A stretch of DNA of 64,000 bases from Rebecca billardiae RCC1528 (GCA_965240325.2 OZ251230.1:2356001-2420000); one strand, 5' to 3'; numbered from the stretch's first letter, positions 1 to 9,995 are shown. The notes: generated by a model from the sequence alone, not told the origin. Made by a program: numbers and translations.

Positions 1-258
1 CGCGCCGCCGGCTCGACCGACGTCAAGAGCCTCGCCGGCGCCCTCGCCAAGAACGCGCGCCAGTCGGCCACTTCGTTTGTGACAGTGGTCGGCGCCAACT
101 CGGTCAATCAGGCAGTGAAGGCGGTCGCGATCGCTCGCGGGTACCTGGAGGAGGAGGGGCTCGACCTGCAGTGCCGCTCGTCCATCGAGGAGATTGACAC
201 GGGCTCGCTCGCGGGCAAGACCGCCCTGTCGATCAGCGTGCACCCCGTCAGCATCTGA
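1..258 (+). CDS. SpoVS-like (Alba-fold) protein, C-terminal part
   Basis: Frame 1 is open from the window edge to a TGA at 256-258 and gives 85 residues, so the 5' part lies outside the window. The stretch VNQAVKAVAIARGYL and the preceding SLAGALAKN match the conserved core of the SpoVS family (PF04232), small Alba-like nucleic-acid-binding proteins first known from Bacillus sporulation. The core is followed by the usual Leu-Cys strand and a short beta C-terminus ending VHPVSI. Family members in algae are usually longer, with extra N-terminal sequence that cannot be seen here. The role in eukaryotes is not established, and nucleic-acid binding is inferred from the fold. The lack of a start makes this a partial gene, not evidence of truncation. 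Confidence 0.8.
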   Translation, partial: RAAGSTDVKSLAGALAKNARQSATSFVTVVGANSVNQAVKAVAIARGYLEEEGLDLQCRSSIEEIDTGSLAGKTALSISVHPVSI

Positions 259-1177
259 GCAGCGCCCGGACGGCGGGCGCGGTGGCGTGCTCGCCCACGG
301 CGGCCCGCGCCGCGCGCCGCCGCCGCGCCTGAAGACGCGGGTGCTGCTCGTCGGCCTGTCCACGCACGCTGGCTGGTCCCCCCCCCCCCTTCCGAACCTT
401 GGAAACCAACGGACGGACGACCTGACGCCGCCGCGTGGCTGACGGCTCGGCGCAGTCTGTACGTCTACCGCTTGCGGCAATCCGATGTCGGATCGAGTGT
501 CCGCGCGCCGGCCGCGTCGGCCGGGGCCCCGGGTCGGGCCAGCCCGCCGCCGCCGCTGCGGCTGATGAACATTGATAAGCCCTGTCTCAGGGCTGCCTGC
601 TATTTAGATGCTGTCGCCCTCTTCCTTCATGCGCGATGAGTCCAATGCATCGACTTGTCTGAACGACTAGCTTAGAGTCATTCGTCGATTACATCGGTAT
701 GTCAGGTACACCCCCGTGGCCGTGCGACCGCGACGGCCTGACCCACCGCGCGGCCTTCGCCGCTTGCACTCCCGACTGACGAAGCCAGACTGAGAAGATG
801 GTTGTCCGGTGGATGGCTACCACCTCGCCCGGACAAGTCAGTTAAACAAGTTTGGGCTTGGCTCGTCGCGCGGTTGCGCCAGTTCACACTCGCTGCGCCA
901 GCAAAGGTGAGGGCTTGCGCCCCTCGAGCAACGCCTCCGCCCGCGCGCGCGCCGCGGGTGCGTGTGGGGAGGGGCGGGGGGCGCCGCGGCGCGCGCGCAC
1001 GGCGTGCGCGCATTCCTCGTGCGCGTGCGCACCGGCACATCCCCTCCGCTCCGCTCCGCACCTCGCGCCTCTCGCTCACGCGCGTGCCCCGCGCCGCGCG
1101 TCGGTTTCGCGCCGCGCAGAGCATCGCCGCTCTCCAGTCCTCTCTCCCCGACCCTCTCAACCCCCCCGCCTTCAACA
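259..1177. other. Intergenic region between the SpoVS-like gene and alpha-tubulin
   Basis: No credible gene is seen. Open frames on both strands here are Arg/Ala/Pro-rich and come from high GC. The last 200 bases before the tubulin ATG are CG- and then C/T-rich (a pyrimidine-rich stretch ends in CTTCAACA just before the ATG), which suits a promoter and 5' UTR, but no TATA box can be assigned. Confidence 0.5.
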
Positions 1178-2533
1178 ATGCGTGAGTGCCTCTGCATCCA
1201 CATGGGCCAGGCCGGCATCCAGTTCGGTAACGCCTGCTGGGAGCTCTTCTGCCTCGAGCACGGCATCCAGCCGGACGGTCAGATGCCTTCGGACAAGACG
1301 ATCGGCGGCGGCGACGACGCGTTCAACACCTTCTTCTCGGAGACGGGCTCGGGCAAGCACGTGCCGCGCACGGTGTTCATCGACCTCGAGCCGACCGTGA
1401 TCGACGAGGTGCGCACGGGCACCTACCGCCAGCTCTACCACCCGGAGCAGCTGATCTCTGGCAAGGAGGACGCGGCCAACAACTACGCGCGCGGCCACTA
1501 CACGGTGGGCAAGGAGATCATCGACCTGGTGCTCGACCGCATCCGCAAGCTCGCGGACAACTGCACCGGCCTGCAGGGCTTCCTCGTCTTCAACGCCGTC
1601 GGCGGCGGCACCGGCTCGGGCCTCTCGTCGCTGCTGCTCGAGCGGCTCTCGGTCGACTATGGCCGCAAGTCGAAGCTCACCTTCACGATCTACCCGTCGC
1701 CGCAGGTGTCGACGGCGGTGGTCGAGCCGTACAACACGGTGCTCTCGACGCACTCGCTCCTCGAGCACTCGGACGTCTCGTTCACCGTCGACAACGAGGC
1801 GCTGTACGACATCTGCCGCCGCAACCTCGACATTGAGCGCCCGACCTACACCAACCTCAACCGGCTGGTCGCGCAGATCATCTCGGGGCTCACGGCGTCG
1901 CTCCGCTTCGACGGCGCGCTCAACGTCGACCTCACCGAGTTCCAGACCAACCTGGTGCCGTACCCGCGCATCCACTTCGTCCTCTCTTCCTTCGCGCCCA
2001 TCATCTCGGCCGAGAAGGCGTACCACGAGCAGCTCTCGGTCGCCGAGATCACCAACGCTGTCTTTGAGCCCGCGTCGCAGCTCGTCAAGGTCGACCCGCG
2101 CCACGGCAAGTACATGGCGTGCTGCATGATGTACCGCGGCGACGTGGTGCCGAAGGACGTGAACGCCGCCGTCGCGACGATCAAGACCAAGCGCACCATC
2201 CAGTTCGTCGACTGGTGCCCGACCGGCTTCAAGTGCGGCATCAACTACCAGCCGCCGACGGTCGTGCCGGGCGGCGACCTCGCCAAGGTGATGCGCGCGG
2301 TCACGATGGAGGCCAACTCGACGGCGTTCGCCGAGCTGTACTCGCGCATCGACCACAAGTTCGATCTGATGTACGCCAAGCGCGCGTTCGTCCACTGGTA
2401 CGTCGGCGAGGGCATGGAGGAGGGCGAGTTCTCGGAGGCGCGCGAGGATCTCGCCGCGCTCGAGAAGGACTACGAGGAGGTCGGCGCCGAGTCGGCCGAG
2501 GGCGAGGGTGAGGAGGAGGGCGAGGAGTACTAA
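1178..2533 (+). CDS. TUBA: Alpha-tubulin
   Basis: This single-exon gene encodes 451 residues, the normal alpha-tubulin length. The ATG at 1178 is chosen because it gives the canonical MREC start, the motif used for co-translational autoregulation of tubulin mRNA. The GTP-binding signature GGGTGSG is present, residue 40 is the acetylatable lysine ([10 protein letters not shown]), and the acidic tail ends in EEGEEY with the C-terminal Tyr used in detyrosination. The catalytic Glu-254 region ([16 protein letters not shown]) that triggers GTP hydrolysis in the beta subunit is intact. The upstream in-frame extension is Arg/Ser-rich and not tubulin, so it is treated as UTR. Alpha-tubulin pairs with beta-tubulin to form microtubules, which are also the track for the kinesin encoded at 9996-17806. 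Confidence 0.98.
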   Translation: MRECLCIHMGQAGIQFGNACWELFCLEHGIQPDGQMPSDKTIGGGDDAFNTFFSETGSGKHVPRTVFIDLEPTVIDEVRTGTYRQLYHPEQLISGKEDAANNYARGHYTVGKEIIDLVLDRIRKLADNCTGLQGFLVFNAVGGGTGSGLSSLLLERLSVDYGRKSKLTFTIYPSPQVSTAVVEPYNTVLSTHSLLEHSDVSFTVDNEALYDICRRNLDIERPTYTNLNRLVAQIISGLTASLRFDGALNVDLTEFQTNLVPYPRIHFVLSSFAPIISAEKAYHEQLSVAEITNAVFEPASQLVKVDPRHGKYMACCMMYRGDVVPKDVNAAVATIKTKRTIQFVDWCPTGFKCGINYQPPTVVPGGDLAKVMRAVTMEANSTAFAELYSRIDHKFDLMYAKRAFVHWYVGEGMEEGEFSEAREDLAALEKDYEEVGAESAEGEGEEEGEEY

Positions 2534-2868
2534 GCGCCCGAGCCAGTCCTCCTGACGCGATCGACCGTCGGCTAGTCGCGGCTCGCAGGCAGCTGATACG
2601 CACCGACGACGCTCGCACACCCGGAGTCCATTCAAGGCCCCAGTGACAGACAGTCAGACTTGCACTTGCAGTAAGACGAACCATCAAGTGATTCAAGTCT
2701 AGCTGTTAAATCAGTTTAGACTGTATAACTACAGTAAGGTTGTTGTCACAGACTCACAGTGAGAGTGCCGAACGGCGCCTTTTCTTGGCAGGCCGCACGT
2801 AGGCGCAAAATGAGCTCGTACCAAGATTCCGCATTCCGCGCCGCCGCGGTCCAAGTCCGACGCACGCG
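2534..2868. other. Tubulin 3' region and next promoter
   Basis: The DNA here is less GC-rich and contains repeated GACAGACAGTCAGACTTGCA-like and ACTGTATAACTACAGTAAG stretches. No gene is seen. It probably holds the tubulin 3' UTR and polyadenylation region and the start region of the next gene. Confidence 0.35.
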
Positions 2869-3777
2869 ATGCCGCTCACGCCCGCGAGCAAGAAGCCCGC
2901 GCGCGAAGAGCTGCGCATTGCTGCCGCGCAGATGCCACCCGAGAGCTTCCAGGGGCCGCCGGATGCGCGGCTCGACCCGGCGGAGGCGCTCTACGTCGAG
3001 TGGATGCTCGGGGCGATACGCGACATGGCGCGCGCGCGGTACGTGCGATCAGACGCCAACGCTCGGGAGGGGGACGACCCGACCGCGCAGATACGAGCGC
3101 GCTGGATGGTCAACCAGGCGGCGTACGTGTACTTGGACGGCGTGGTCGATGCCCTGCTTGCCGCCAACCCGCATGTCACTGAGGAGGACGTGTCGGGCGC
3201 GCGCTCGCTGCGATTCAGGCGGCAGGGTGTCTACTGGTGGGTGTGTAAGGAGGGCAAGACGGAGGAGTCGAAGACGGGCGCGCTGCTGTACGACGCTGAG
3301 GCGGACCTGCTCTTCCGCGTGAAGGGCCTCCTCTGCCCGATCGAGCAGGCCCTGCACCGCGCGGGCGTGCGCGCGCCGCTCGACAGGCCAATCTATCTCA
3401 CGCTGATCCCGGCGGGCGGGTTCATTACATTTGATGGGCTCCCGCATCTGCTGCCAAAGTCGGGCCCGCACGCGCGCGCGGAGCGCGATCGGGTGCGCGA
3501 TCGGCTGTCCGAGCTGCTGGACAGCCGCTTCCCGATCGACGCGCTCTCGGTCACGCACGCGCGCACGCACGTGGCTCGGCTGGAGCGCGCGCCTGAGGCG
3601 CTCAGTCGGAACGCTGGCTGGGACGAGCGGCTCGGCGGCCTGCCGACAGAGCCGCTGCAGCTCGTGCCCGTGCGCGCCGACGAGATCGGGCCCGTCAACG
3701 CGGACCCGAAGAGCGTGCCGCGCTGGTGGCTCGAGGGCGGCGGCTCGTCAGCGGCGGCAGGCGCGCCGTCGCGCTGA
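2869..3777 (+). CDS. Conserved-looking protein of unknown function
   Basis: The open frame encodes 302 residues from the ATG at 2869. I do not recognise a family. The composition is that of a soluble globular protein: mixed charged and hydrophobic residues, few low-complexity runs until the Ser/Ala-rich tail, and a codon pattern like the tubulin next door. Visible features are a helical N-terminal third (DPAEALYVEWMLGAIRDMA), a Trp pair in VYWWVCKEGK, and a hydrophobic strand IYLTLIPAGGFITFDGLP. There is no signal peptide and no membrane segment. Competing frames on both strands are Arg/Ser-rich and less protein-like. It lies 335 bp after tubulin on the same strand. The reading as a real gene rests on composition only. 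Confidence 0.6.
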   Translation: MPLTPASKKPAREELRIAAAQMPPESFQGPPDARLDPAEALYVEWMLGAIRDMARARYVRSDANAREGDDPTAQIRARWMVNQAAYVYLDGVVDALLAANPHVTEEDVSGARSLRFRRQGVYWWVCKEGKTEESKTGALLYDAEADLLFRVKGLLCPIEQALHRAGVRAPLDRPIYLTLIPAGGFITFDGLPHLLPKSGPHARAERDRVRDRLSELLDSRFPIDALSVTHARTHVARLERAPEALSRNAGWDERLGGLPTEPLQLVPVRADEIGPVNADPKSVPRWWLEGGGSSAAAGAPSR

Positions 3778-5422
3778 TCCGCTGAGGTGGCGGCTGGGTC
3801 CGCACTGGCACGGATGACGGAGGCTGGGCGGAGCGGAGTTTGCCGCGCTTGCGGATGAACTCGGCGCCGTCGGTGCTGACTGCGCGGTCGCGGCATTGGG
3901 CTGAGAGCGTGAGTGCGCAGCCCGGGGGGCATCCAGCTGGCCGCCCCGCGGCGGACGGCGGGGAGGTCTGGCCACTGATGATGGCAGCAGCGGCGCTGAT
4001 GCGGGGACGCGCGGCTCCGGCGGCGGACCAGCTGGGCCTGCGGCCTGTGGCTGTGCGTGGGCTGATCTGGTCTTCTTGACAGATGCATCATCGGCGCGTC
4101 GGCTGCTCGCGTAATCGGCTGACACTGCCAGTGCGCTCCGACGGACATGGGCGCGGTCCGCGTCATCTACAACCGTAGATGACGCCTTCCGAAGACGCCT
4201 TCCGAAGGCGCGCGGGGATTCATCACTCATCACCGATTAGTCATCAGCCGCGATGGCAACGCACAACAATCGTCACGACCGATTCAGCAGCCGCGATAAT
4301 ATCATTGATTCAGCGCGATATATATATATCGATATCGATGATGACGACGATGATGATCCGACGCATCATCATCGTCAGAGTGAGACAGAGTCAGATCCGC
4401 GATGATCAGTCATCAGATCATATATATATATATATCCTGATTCATCCGCTGGGGCTGGCCGGAACCGATGACGATTCATCAGGCGATGTCAGTGACGAAT
4501 CGAATCGTCGCGGCTGCTGATGATCGCGACAAAGCAGCATCAGTGCTGGACCCGTTGCAAGCGTGAGCGCCGAAAAAACGACACTTCGGCGGCCTAGAGT
4601 GACGATACAGTCTTGCAGGCGGCGGCGGCGGCGGCGGGAGCGTGACAGTGCGTCTACCATCACCTTCCGTCTAGCGCGCTACGCCGCGCGTGCCGGGTAG
4701 TGCCCCCGGCCCGCCGCAGCAGCAGCCTCGACAAGTGAAGAGACGATGACCGCGGACGCAGTGCCGCCGAGTACAGCCTGCATCCACTTGCCGCGCGGCG
4801 CGCACTGTAGTTGCACTTGCAGCGCTCGCGCTCGGCGAGCATGGGCGTGCGCTCAGGCGTGTCAAGTGCTGTCTCGTCGGCGCGCTTTCGCCTGCCACCT
4901 CGTGCACCCGTGCACGCAGCTTCATCGTCTTCATGAGGACTGCTGTGCTGCTGTCGCCATCACCCGAGTCCGAGTCGCGCGCGGTCGCGCGCGCGGTGGC
5001 AGCTGTGCACCGCAGAGTGTCACCGCTGCTGCTTCGCAGCAGTCATCAGCAGCTGCGTCGTCATCCTCCTCGTCGTCGGCTTCCACTGCCGCAAGAGGGA
5101 ACGCTGCCAAAGCTGCAGTTGGGAGGCAAGCCCTTCTCTCTTCCCACCGCGGCGCGCGCGCTGCGACAGCCCTCCCCGTTTCCTTCTCTTGACCACCTGC
5201 TGAGGGTTTTGCAGCTCGATCTCGGCAACGGCAGCACCTGGCGACGAACGGATTGGATTGGTGCACGGGGAATTGGATTCCCCGTGCACCAATCCGCTCG
5301 GCTCGTCGCGCCCGGCAGCCATCGCCCAGCGCTAGTTGCAAAACCGTATTTTCACCGGTACGTCGCATTTTCACCGCCCTACGGTCACTCACCCGTGCAA
5401 CGGGTCGCTGATGATCGTCACA
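3778..5422. other. Gene-poor region with short AT tracts
   Basis: No convincing gene is seen. The region has small AT microsatellites near 4318-4330 and 4420-4436, ATGATGACG-type runs around 4335-4380, a GGC run near 4620, and an 18-bp perfect hairpin at 5255-5295. Open frames on both strands between 4700 and 5400 are Ser/Ala/Arg-rich and are not accepted as genes. Confidence 0.4.
5255..5295. repeat. Perfect 18-bp inverted repeat
   Basis: GGATTGGTGCACGGGGAA (5255-5272) and its exact reverse complement (5278-5295) enclose a five-base loop, TTGGA. There is no T tract after it, and it sits alone about 130 bp before the tandem repeat element. It could be an RNA hairpin or the remains of a foldback element. 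Confidence 0.75.
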
Positions 5423-6813
5423 TATGGTTGTATAACCGCTCGGTTATGCGGGTATAACTCACCGGTAGCCCTCATGAGGGCGGGCTGGCAGCCCGGGTCC
5501 GGCTGCCCGAAGGTTTTCCGGTCGTCAAGCCGAGCCAGGCCCGGACAGGGGGTGGGCGCGGATCCGCGCAGTAGCTTGGCAAGCGATGCGCCTCTCTGCG
5601 CGCGCTCGCTGGCTGCATCCGCGGCTCGGCGGCCGGCGTGGCTGCTGGGTCACCGCGGCGCTGGTGGCTGCCCCTCCTCTGGGAGTTGTTTCTTCCAGGT
5701 GCGTGTGCGTCGGCGGTAGGCCGCCCTCAGCCCTCGCTCTCTCCACTCGTGCACCTGCCCTGCTTGCTGCCAACGCGCGATCGGGCTGTCTGTCGCTTCT
5801 GCTCTCTGCGAGGGCACCTCGGACCCCTCCGGGTGCTCTCTGCTTTCGATGGGGGCGCCTCGGAACCGCTTCGAGGCGTCCCCGTCTGCAATCGTCCCAT
5901 GCTCTGCTTTCGATGGGGGCGCCTCGGAACCGCTTCGGGGCGTCCCCGTCTGCAATCTTCTCATGCTCTGCTTTCGATGGGGGCGCCTCGGAACCGCTTC
6001 GGGGCGTCCCCGTCTGCAATCTTCTCATGCTCTGCTTTCGATGGGGGCGCCTCGGAACCGCTTCGAGGCGTCCCCGTCTGCAATCTCCGCATGCTCTGCT
6101 TTCGATGGGGGCGCCTCGGAACCGCTCCCAGGCGTCCCCGTCTGCAATCTTCTCACGCTTCGCAGTCTCGCTTGCCTTCATCGCCTGGCGGGTGGGTGCT
6201 GCTCTCTCCTTCTCTGCCGCCTCCTCTGCAGTCTGCAGTGCACTGCTGTGTGTGGGGATGCGACCTGCTACCTTATCTGACGCTACGCGTGCGCGTGCGT
6301 GTCTCGCGCCTGCTTCCCGCCTGCGCCGCCGCCGCCGCGCATGTCTTTGTGCCTACTCGTCGCACTTACCGTCGGGTTCGTCCTCACACAATCCTGCGGG
6401 GAGCCCCTCTGGGCCTCGGCCGCCTTCGGTCCTCGCGCTACCCCTTCGGCGGCCTCGGCCTCTTCGGGCCCCCGGCCACCACCCCTACGGGGTGTGGCAT
6501 TCCACACCTCCTTCTGGGTGGAGGCCCTCGAGGCCTCTGCCCCCTGCGGCGCCGCGCTCGGCCCAAACTTGCGTTGGGGGAGGGCGTCGGCTGCCAGCGC
6601 CTGCGGTCTATCTACGTGCTCCATCGAGTACTTCCTCTTCGGCGTCTAGGCGGTCGGCTTCTGTCGGCGTAGTTGCTCGAATGCATCGGCGAGTCCTTTC
6701 TGGTCGGCGTCGCATCCTGGACGGCTTCGGGGGTGTGACCTAGTCACCTCACGCGTTTATCAACGCGGCCCCCACCTCAATCTACTCTCATGTGGGTCTA
6801 CCGAGTGAGTTAT
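5423..6813. mobile_element. Repeat element, longer copy, with imperfect terminal inverted repeats
   Basis: From 5454 the sequence ATAACTCACCGGTAGCCCTC is matched by the reverse complement of the end at 6813 (ATAACTCACTCGGTAGACCC), giving imperfect inverted ends of about 27 bp that run to CATGAG. A 28-base lead-in (5426-5453, containing the small palindrome GGTTGTATAACC) precedes it and recurs exactly at 6814-6841. The first 270 bp and last 180 bp recur in the shorter copy that follows. No transposase or other accepted gene is inside. The inner part carries a 64-bp tandem array. This looks like a non-autonomous element, but I cannot name a family. Confidence 0.6.
5841..6160. repeat. Five tandem copies of a 64-bp unit
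   Basis: The word TGCTTTCGATGGGGGCGCC recurs at 5841, 5905, 5969, 6033 and 6097, an exact 64-bp period. Units differ at a few positions (GCTTCGAGG versus GCTTCGGGG or GCTCCCAGG, and ATCGTCCC versus ATCTTCTC). Because 64 is not a multiple of 3, the array cycles through all frames, so it is not a protein repeat. Confidence 0.9.
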
Positions 6814-7375
6814 GGTTGTATAACCGCTCGGTTATGCGGGTATAACTCACCGGTAGCCCTCATGAGGGCGGGCTGGCAGCCCGGGTCCGGCTGCCCGAAG
6901 GTTTTCCGGTCGTCAAGCCGAGCCAGGCCCGGACAGGGGGTGGGCGCGGATCCGCGCAGTAGCTTGGCAAGCGATGCGCCTCTCTGCGCGCGCTCGCTGG
7001 CTGCATCCGCGGCTCGGCGGCCGGCGTGGCTGCTGGGTCACCGCGGCGCTGGTGGCTGCCCCTCCTCTGGGAGTTGTTTCTCCCTGCCCTCCCACCCGGC
7101 TGGTTGCTGGGTGGGCATGGCCTGGGTGCGCGCGGTGTCGGGGGGGGTGGAGGCCCTCGAGGCCTCTGCCCCCTGCGGCGCCGCGCTCGGCCCAACCTCT
7201 TCGGCGTCTAGGCGGTCGGCTTCTGTCGGCGTAGTTGCTCGAATGCATCGGCGAGTCCTTTCTGGTCGGCGTCGCATCCTGGACGGCTTCGGGGGTGTGA
7301 CCTAGTCACCTCACGCGTTTATCAACGCGGCCCCCACCTCAATCTACTCTCATGTGGGTCTACCGAGTGAGTTAT
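6811..7375. mobile_element. Repeat element, shorter internally deleted copy
   Basis: It follows the longer copy head to tail. The first about 270 bp (to TTGTTTCT near 7081) and the last about 175 bp (from TTCGGCGTCTAGGCGG) match the longer copy. The 64-bp array is missing, and a stretch CCCTCCCACCCGGCTGG-like stands in its place. The inverted ends at 6842 and 7375 are the same as in the longer copy. Copy and neighbour share one 31-base junction (5423-5453 and 6811-6841), which suggests tandem duplication or one copy inserted beside the other. Confidence 0.6.
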
Positions 7376-7513
7376 ATCGATGATCGAAGACGATCGATCG
7401 CGATCTGACTGCTATACTTAGTACGTAGGTCGTTACGTAGTACAATCAGACTCATTACCGTTATTATTATTTACCGCGCCGTACAAAATGCGCGCGCGCA
7501 TCGTCATATATGC

Positions 7514-8644
7514 TCAGTGCAGTAGCTGTCGCCCCTCATCGCGCTCCTGTCCGCTTCGTGCTCGGATCTTCGCCCGCCCATCGAGGATGGCACGCTCGAC
7601 CTCGGGATGCATCCAGCCGAAGCGCGCGTCCAGGCGCGTGCGCCCGACCAGCTTCTTGACGGGATGGAGCACCACCGCGGTGTCCCATGGCACGTCAGCC
7701 GCCTTGCGCTCGTCGCGGTTGCAGCAAAAGCGGGTGACGAGGTGCGGCTTCTTCATGTCAAATGCCTGCGCCTGGGGCATCTGCTCCCAGTCGCGGTTGC
7801 GCAGTGCAACGACGAGCGGCGGGAAAGAGCCAAGTGCCCAGAGCGGCTCGTGTGTGTTCTGCTCCAGCCAATACTCGACCTGAGCAGAAAGGTTCGCAGC
7901 CAGCCAGCGCCGCACGTCCACCAGCAGCACGCCTGCGTCGAGGCACGGCTGCTGCGGCGCCTCACGCAGCACGGCCTGCATCTTGGGCGCGCTCATGTTG
8001 ATGACCTTCTCGAGCCAGCAGTGGTCGCCGTGCTGCTGGGCGCTCGCCACTGCGTGGGGCGTGCGGGTGAGCGCGCCGTCGTAGAGCGGTCCTAGATCGT
8101 TGATGACGAGGGTGTCCGAGTCGAGGTAGAGGAAGCGCCGTAGCCCCAGCCGCTCGAAGATGGCCGGCACGTAGAAGCGCATGTAATTGGAGGCATGGCT
8201 GAATGTCGCACGGTTGCTCTGGTCCCGTATCCGCACACGCCGTGCACGCGTGACATCCCCAAGAGAGTCCGCGTGCAGGAGTACACGGCTCGCTCCGAAG
8301 AAGGCGACGAGGCGTTCGAGAGCGCGCTCTGAGACCGACGCGTTGTCTGTGAAGAGGTGGAAGCGCAGCCGTCTCGCGGTGCGGGGCGACGCGAAGCGCA
8401 GCGCCGACGCCATCGAGCGCACGACACGTCGAGTGTGTGTGGCGCCGGCAAATGTGTACACCACATGGATTTCCTCGTCATCGGGACGGCGCGCCATAGC
8501 TGCGGCTGACGGCGGCGACGTAATCGACGGGACCGTAGTCGCGAGCACCACGAGGCACGCCATGGCATCGACCCTCCAGACTGCTGCCGGGAGGCCGCCA
8601 TGCATCGTGGGACGTGACGTGGTTGGGGCGGACGCATCACGCAC
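7514..8644 (-). CDS. Glycosyltransferase family 8-type protein
   Basis: The frame encodes 376 residues from the first ATG at 8644, with other candidates at 8605 and 8563. The N-terminus has one hydrophobic stretch (MACLVVLATTVPSI) that would serve as signal peptide or signal anchor, so a secretory or Golgi location is likely. The GT8 fold is shown by EEIHVVYTFAG near the start, the metal- and donor-binding D-x-D in FLYLDSDTLV, and the typical CLDAGVLLVDVRRW strand-helix after it. A late His-Pro-Val-Lys segment corresponds to the C-terminal metal-ligand His of the family. The product transfers a sugar from a nucleotide-sugar to an unknown acceptor. A second, divergent GT8-like gene lies at 62159-63313. 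Confidence 0.8.
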   Translation of the reverse strand: MRDASAPTTSRPTMHGGLPAAVWRVDAMACLVVLATTVPSITSPPSAAAMARRPDDEEIHVVYTFAGATHTRRVVRSMASALRFASPRTARRLRFHLFTDNASVSERALERLVAFFGASRVLLHADSLGDVTRARRVRIRDQSNRATFSHASNYMRFYVPAIFERLGLRRFLYLDSDTLVINDLGPLYDGALTRTPHAVASAQQHGDHCWLEKVINMSAPKMQAVLREAPQQPCLDAGVLLVDVRRWLAANLSAQVEYWLEQNTHEPLWALGSFPPLVVALRNRDWEQMPQAQAFDMKKPHLVTRFCCNRDERKAADVPWDTAVVLHPVKKLVGRTRLDARFGWMHPEVERAILDGRAKIRARSGQERDEGRQLLH

Positions 8645-8997
8645 GGGCAGGTTTAATTTTTCGGCGTTGGCGTTCGGCGTTCTCGTCGTTGTACTACTTG
8701 TACTGTACAGTCGTAAAGTACTGTAGTACAGCAGTACTGTAGAAGTTACTACTACTACTAACTTTACGCTACAGTACTGCTACTACTACAAGCGCTACCG
8801 TACGACAATAGTAGTCGGCAGTACTATTACTAGTAGCTAGAAGTACTACGACTACGGTAGTGAGTAGCTGAGTGCGTGATCCGGGCTGTCGTCGCCGCTG
8901 CCCGGCGACGACATGGCCATGCGCGGCAGCCCCGCTGACGCCAGCGCCGCCCGGCGCCACTGACGCAGTACGCAGAGCACTCGCAGTCGGTCGCACG
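8645..8997. other. Intergenic TAC/GTA-rich tract
   Basis: Between about 8690 and 8870 the DNA is dominated by GTACTGTA, CAGTACTGTAG and TACTACTAC words on both strands, giving much self-complementarity. No gene is seen. The GT8 gene promoter (minus strand) and the 3' end of the next minus-strand gene lie here. Confidence 0.4.
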
Positions 8998-9600
8998 TCA
9001 TTGCTTTGTGGGTGGGTACGGTGGTGGGGCTGCGCCGTCGCCAAGTGGGGTGCCGGCCACGGCCGGCGGCGGCTGAATCTGCTGCTGCTCCTGCTGCTGC
9101 TGCTGCGCGCCGGAGATGGCGCTCGTGAATGCGTTCAGCCCCGCCGTCAGACCGCTCGCCACCTTGTCCGTCACCTTGTGCTGCTCGTCGAATTGCTTGG
9201 CCTTGTGCGCGGCGTCCGTCACGGCCGCTTTTGTTTTGTCCAGGATGTGGTGCTGCTCGTCGAGCTCCTTGGCCTTGGCCAGCGTCTGCTTCGCGGCGTT
9301 CGAGACCTTCTCGCCGACGTGGTGCTCGCGGTCCACCGCCTTTGCCTTCTCGAACGCGGCGATCGCCGCGTCGCCGGTCGCCTTGGCCACATCGCCTACC
9401 TTGTCGGAGCGCGTGGCCGCGTAGGCCGCGCCCCCGGCGGCGACCGCGCCGACGAGCAGGCTGCCCGTGGCGATGGCCGCGACGCCTGCGCCCACGGCCG
9501 CAGCGCCGGCAAGCCGGCCGACGCCACCTGCCGAATCGACTGCATCCGCTGCCTTGCCCGCCACCTCCGCCGCCTTGGCGGCCTCAGCTGGGTTGTTCAT
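8998..9600 (-). CDS. Small Ala-rich helical protein with three KAK-x-DE-x-HH repeats
   Basis: The ATG at 9600 (MNNPAEAAK) is preferred over an upstream in-frame start, because the extra 45 residues are pure Arg/Ala/Cys from the GC-rich leader. That leaves 200 residues. After an amphipathic start comes a Gly/Ala-rich hydrophobic stretch (GRLAGAAAVGAGVAAIATG) long enough to cross a membrane. Then come three repeats of about 33 residues with the core KAK-x-[VLF]-D-[RE]-[EQ]-H-[HK]. A Gln-rich and Pro-rich tail ends the protein. The repeats resemble the C-terminal helical repeats of the plant BPA1/RRM family and LEA-like proteins, but no RNA-binding domain is present. The function is not known. 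Confidence 0.65.
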   Translation of the reverse strand: MNNPAEAAKAAEVAGKAADAVDSAGGVGRLAGAAAVGAGVAAIATGSLLVGAVAAGGAAYAATRSDKVGDVAKATGDAAIAAFEKAKAVDREHHVGEKVSNAAKQTLAKAKELDEQHHILDKTKAAVTDAAHKAKQFDEQHKVTDKVASGLTAGLNAFTSAISGAQQQQQEQQQIQPPPAVAGTPLGDGAAPPPYPPTKQ

Positions 9601-9995
9601 GGCCCACCTGCGCGCGCGAGCGCGCGCGGGTGCACGGCAGGCGTGAGTGCGCGAGCAGCAAGCGCAAGGGTTGGGCCTACGGCGTAAGCGGCGCGCGGCG
9701 CGCGGCGGGGCGAGCGCGGGGCGATGCGCGCGCACTCGAAGGCCTTGTTTTGGCCACTGCCGCCTGGTGGTGGTGCCGCCATGGCGTCCGCCCGCTGCTG
9801 TCGAGTTGGACCGCTACCGCGTTGTTGGGCGGCGGCGCGAGGGCGTTTCCGAGAAAGTGGCCCTTCCGCAGTTCCGCTTGGCGATGGCGGTCCGGCATGG
9901 ATGCACCGACGACGGCGTTCTCTCTTGACTGAGAGCTACTACTGTCTACAGGCTGTACAGGACGCGTCCGGCGAGCGCTACGCGTGGCACGCGCC
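9601..9995. other. Intergenic region between two minus-strand genes
   Basis: This is 395 bp of mostly GC-rich DNA with no accepted gene. It holds the leader of the small helical protein and the 3' region of the kinesin gene, including CTACTACTGTCTACAGG near 9938. Confidence 0.35.

Noticed and set aside
1172-2635. 487-codon minus-strand frame opposite alpha-tubulin
   Set aside because: It is Arg/Leu/Val-rich with no family sense and is the mirror of the tubulin codon pattern. GC-rich coding DNA leaves such frames open.
5841-6160. CRISPR-like array
   Set aside because: The units are contiguous tandem copies with no unique spacers, and the setting is eukaryotic.
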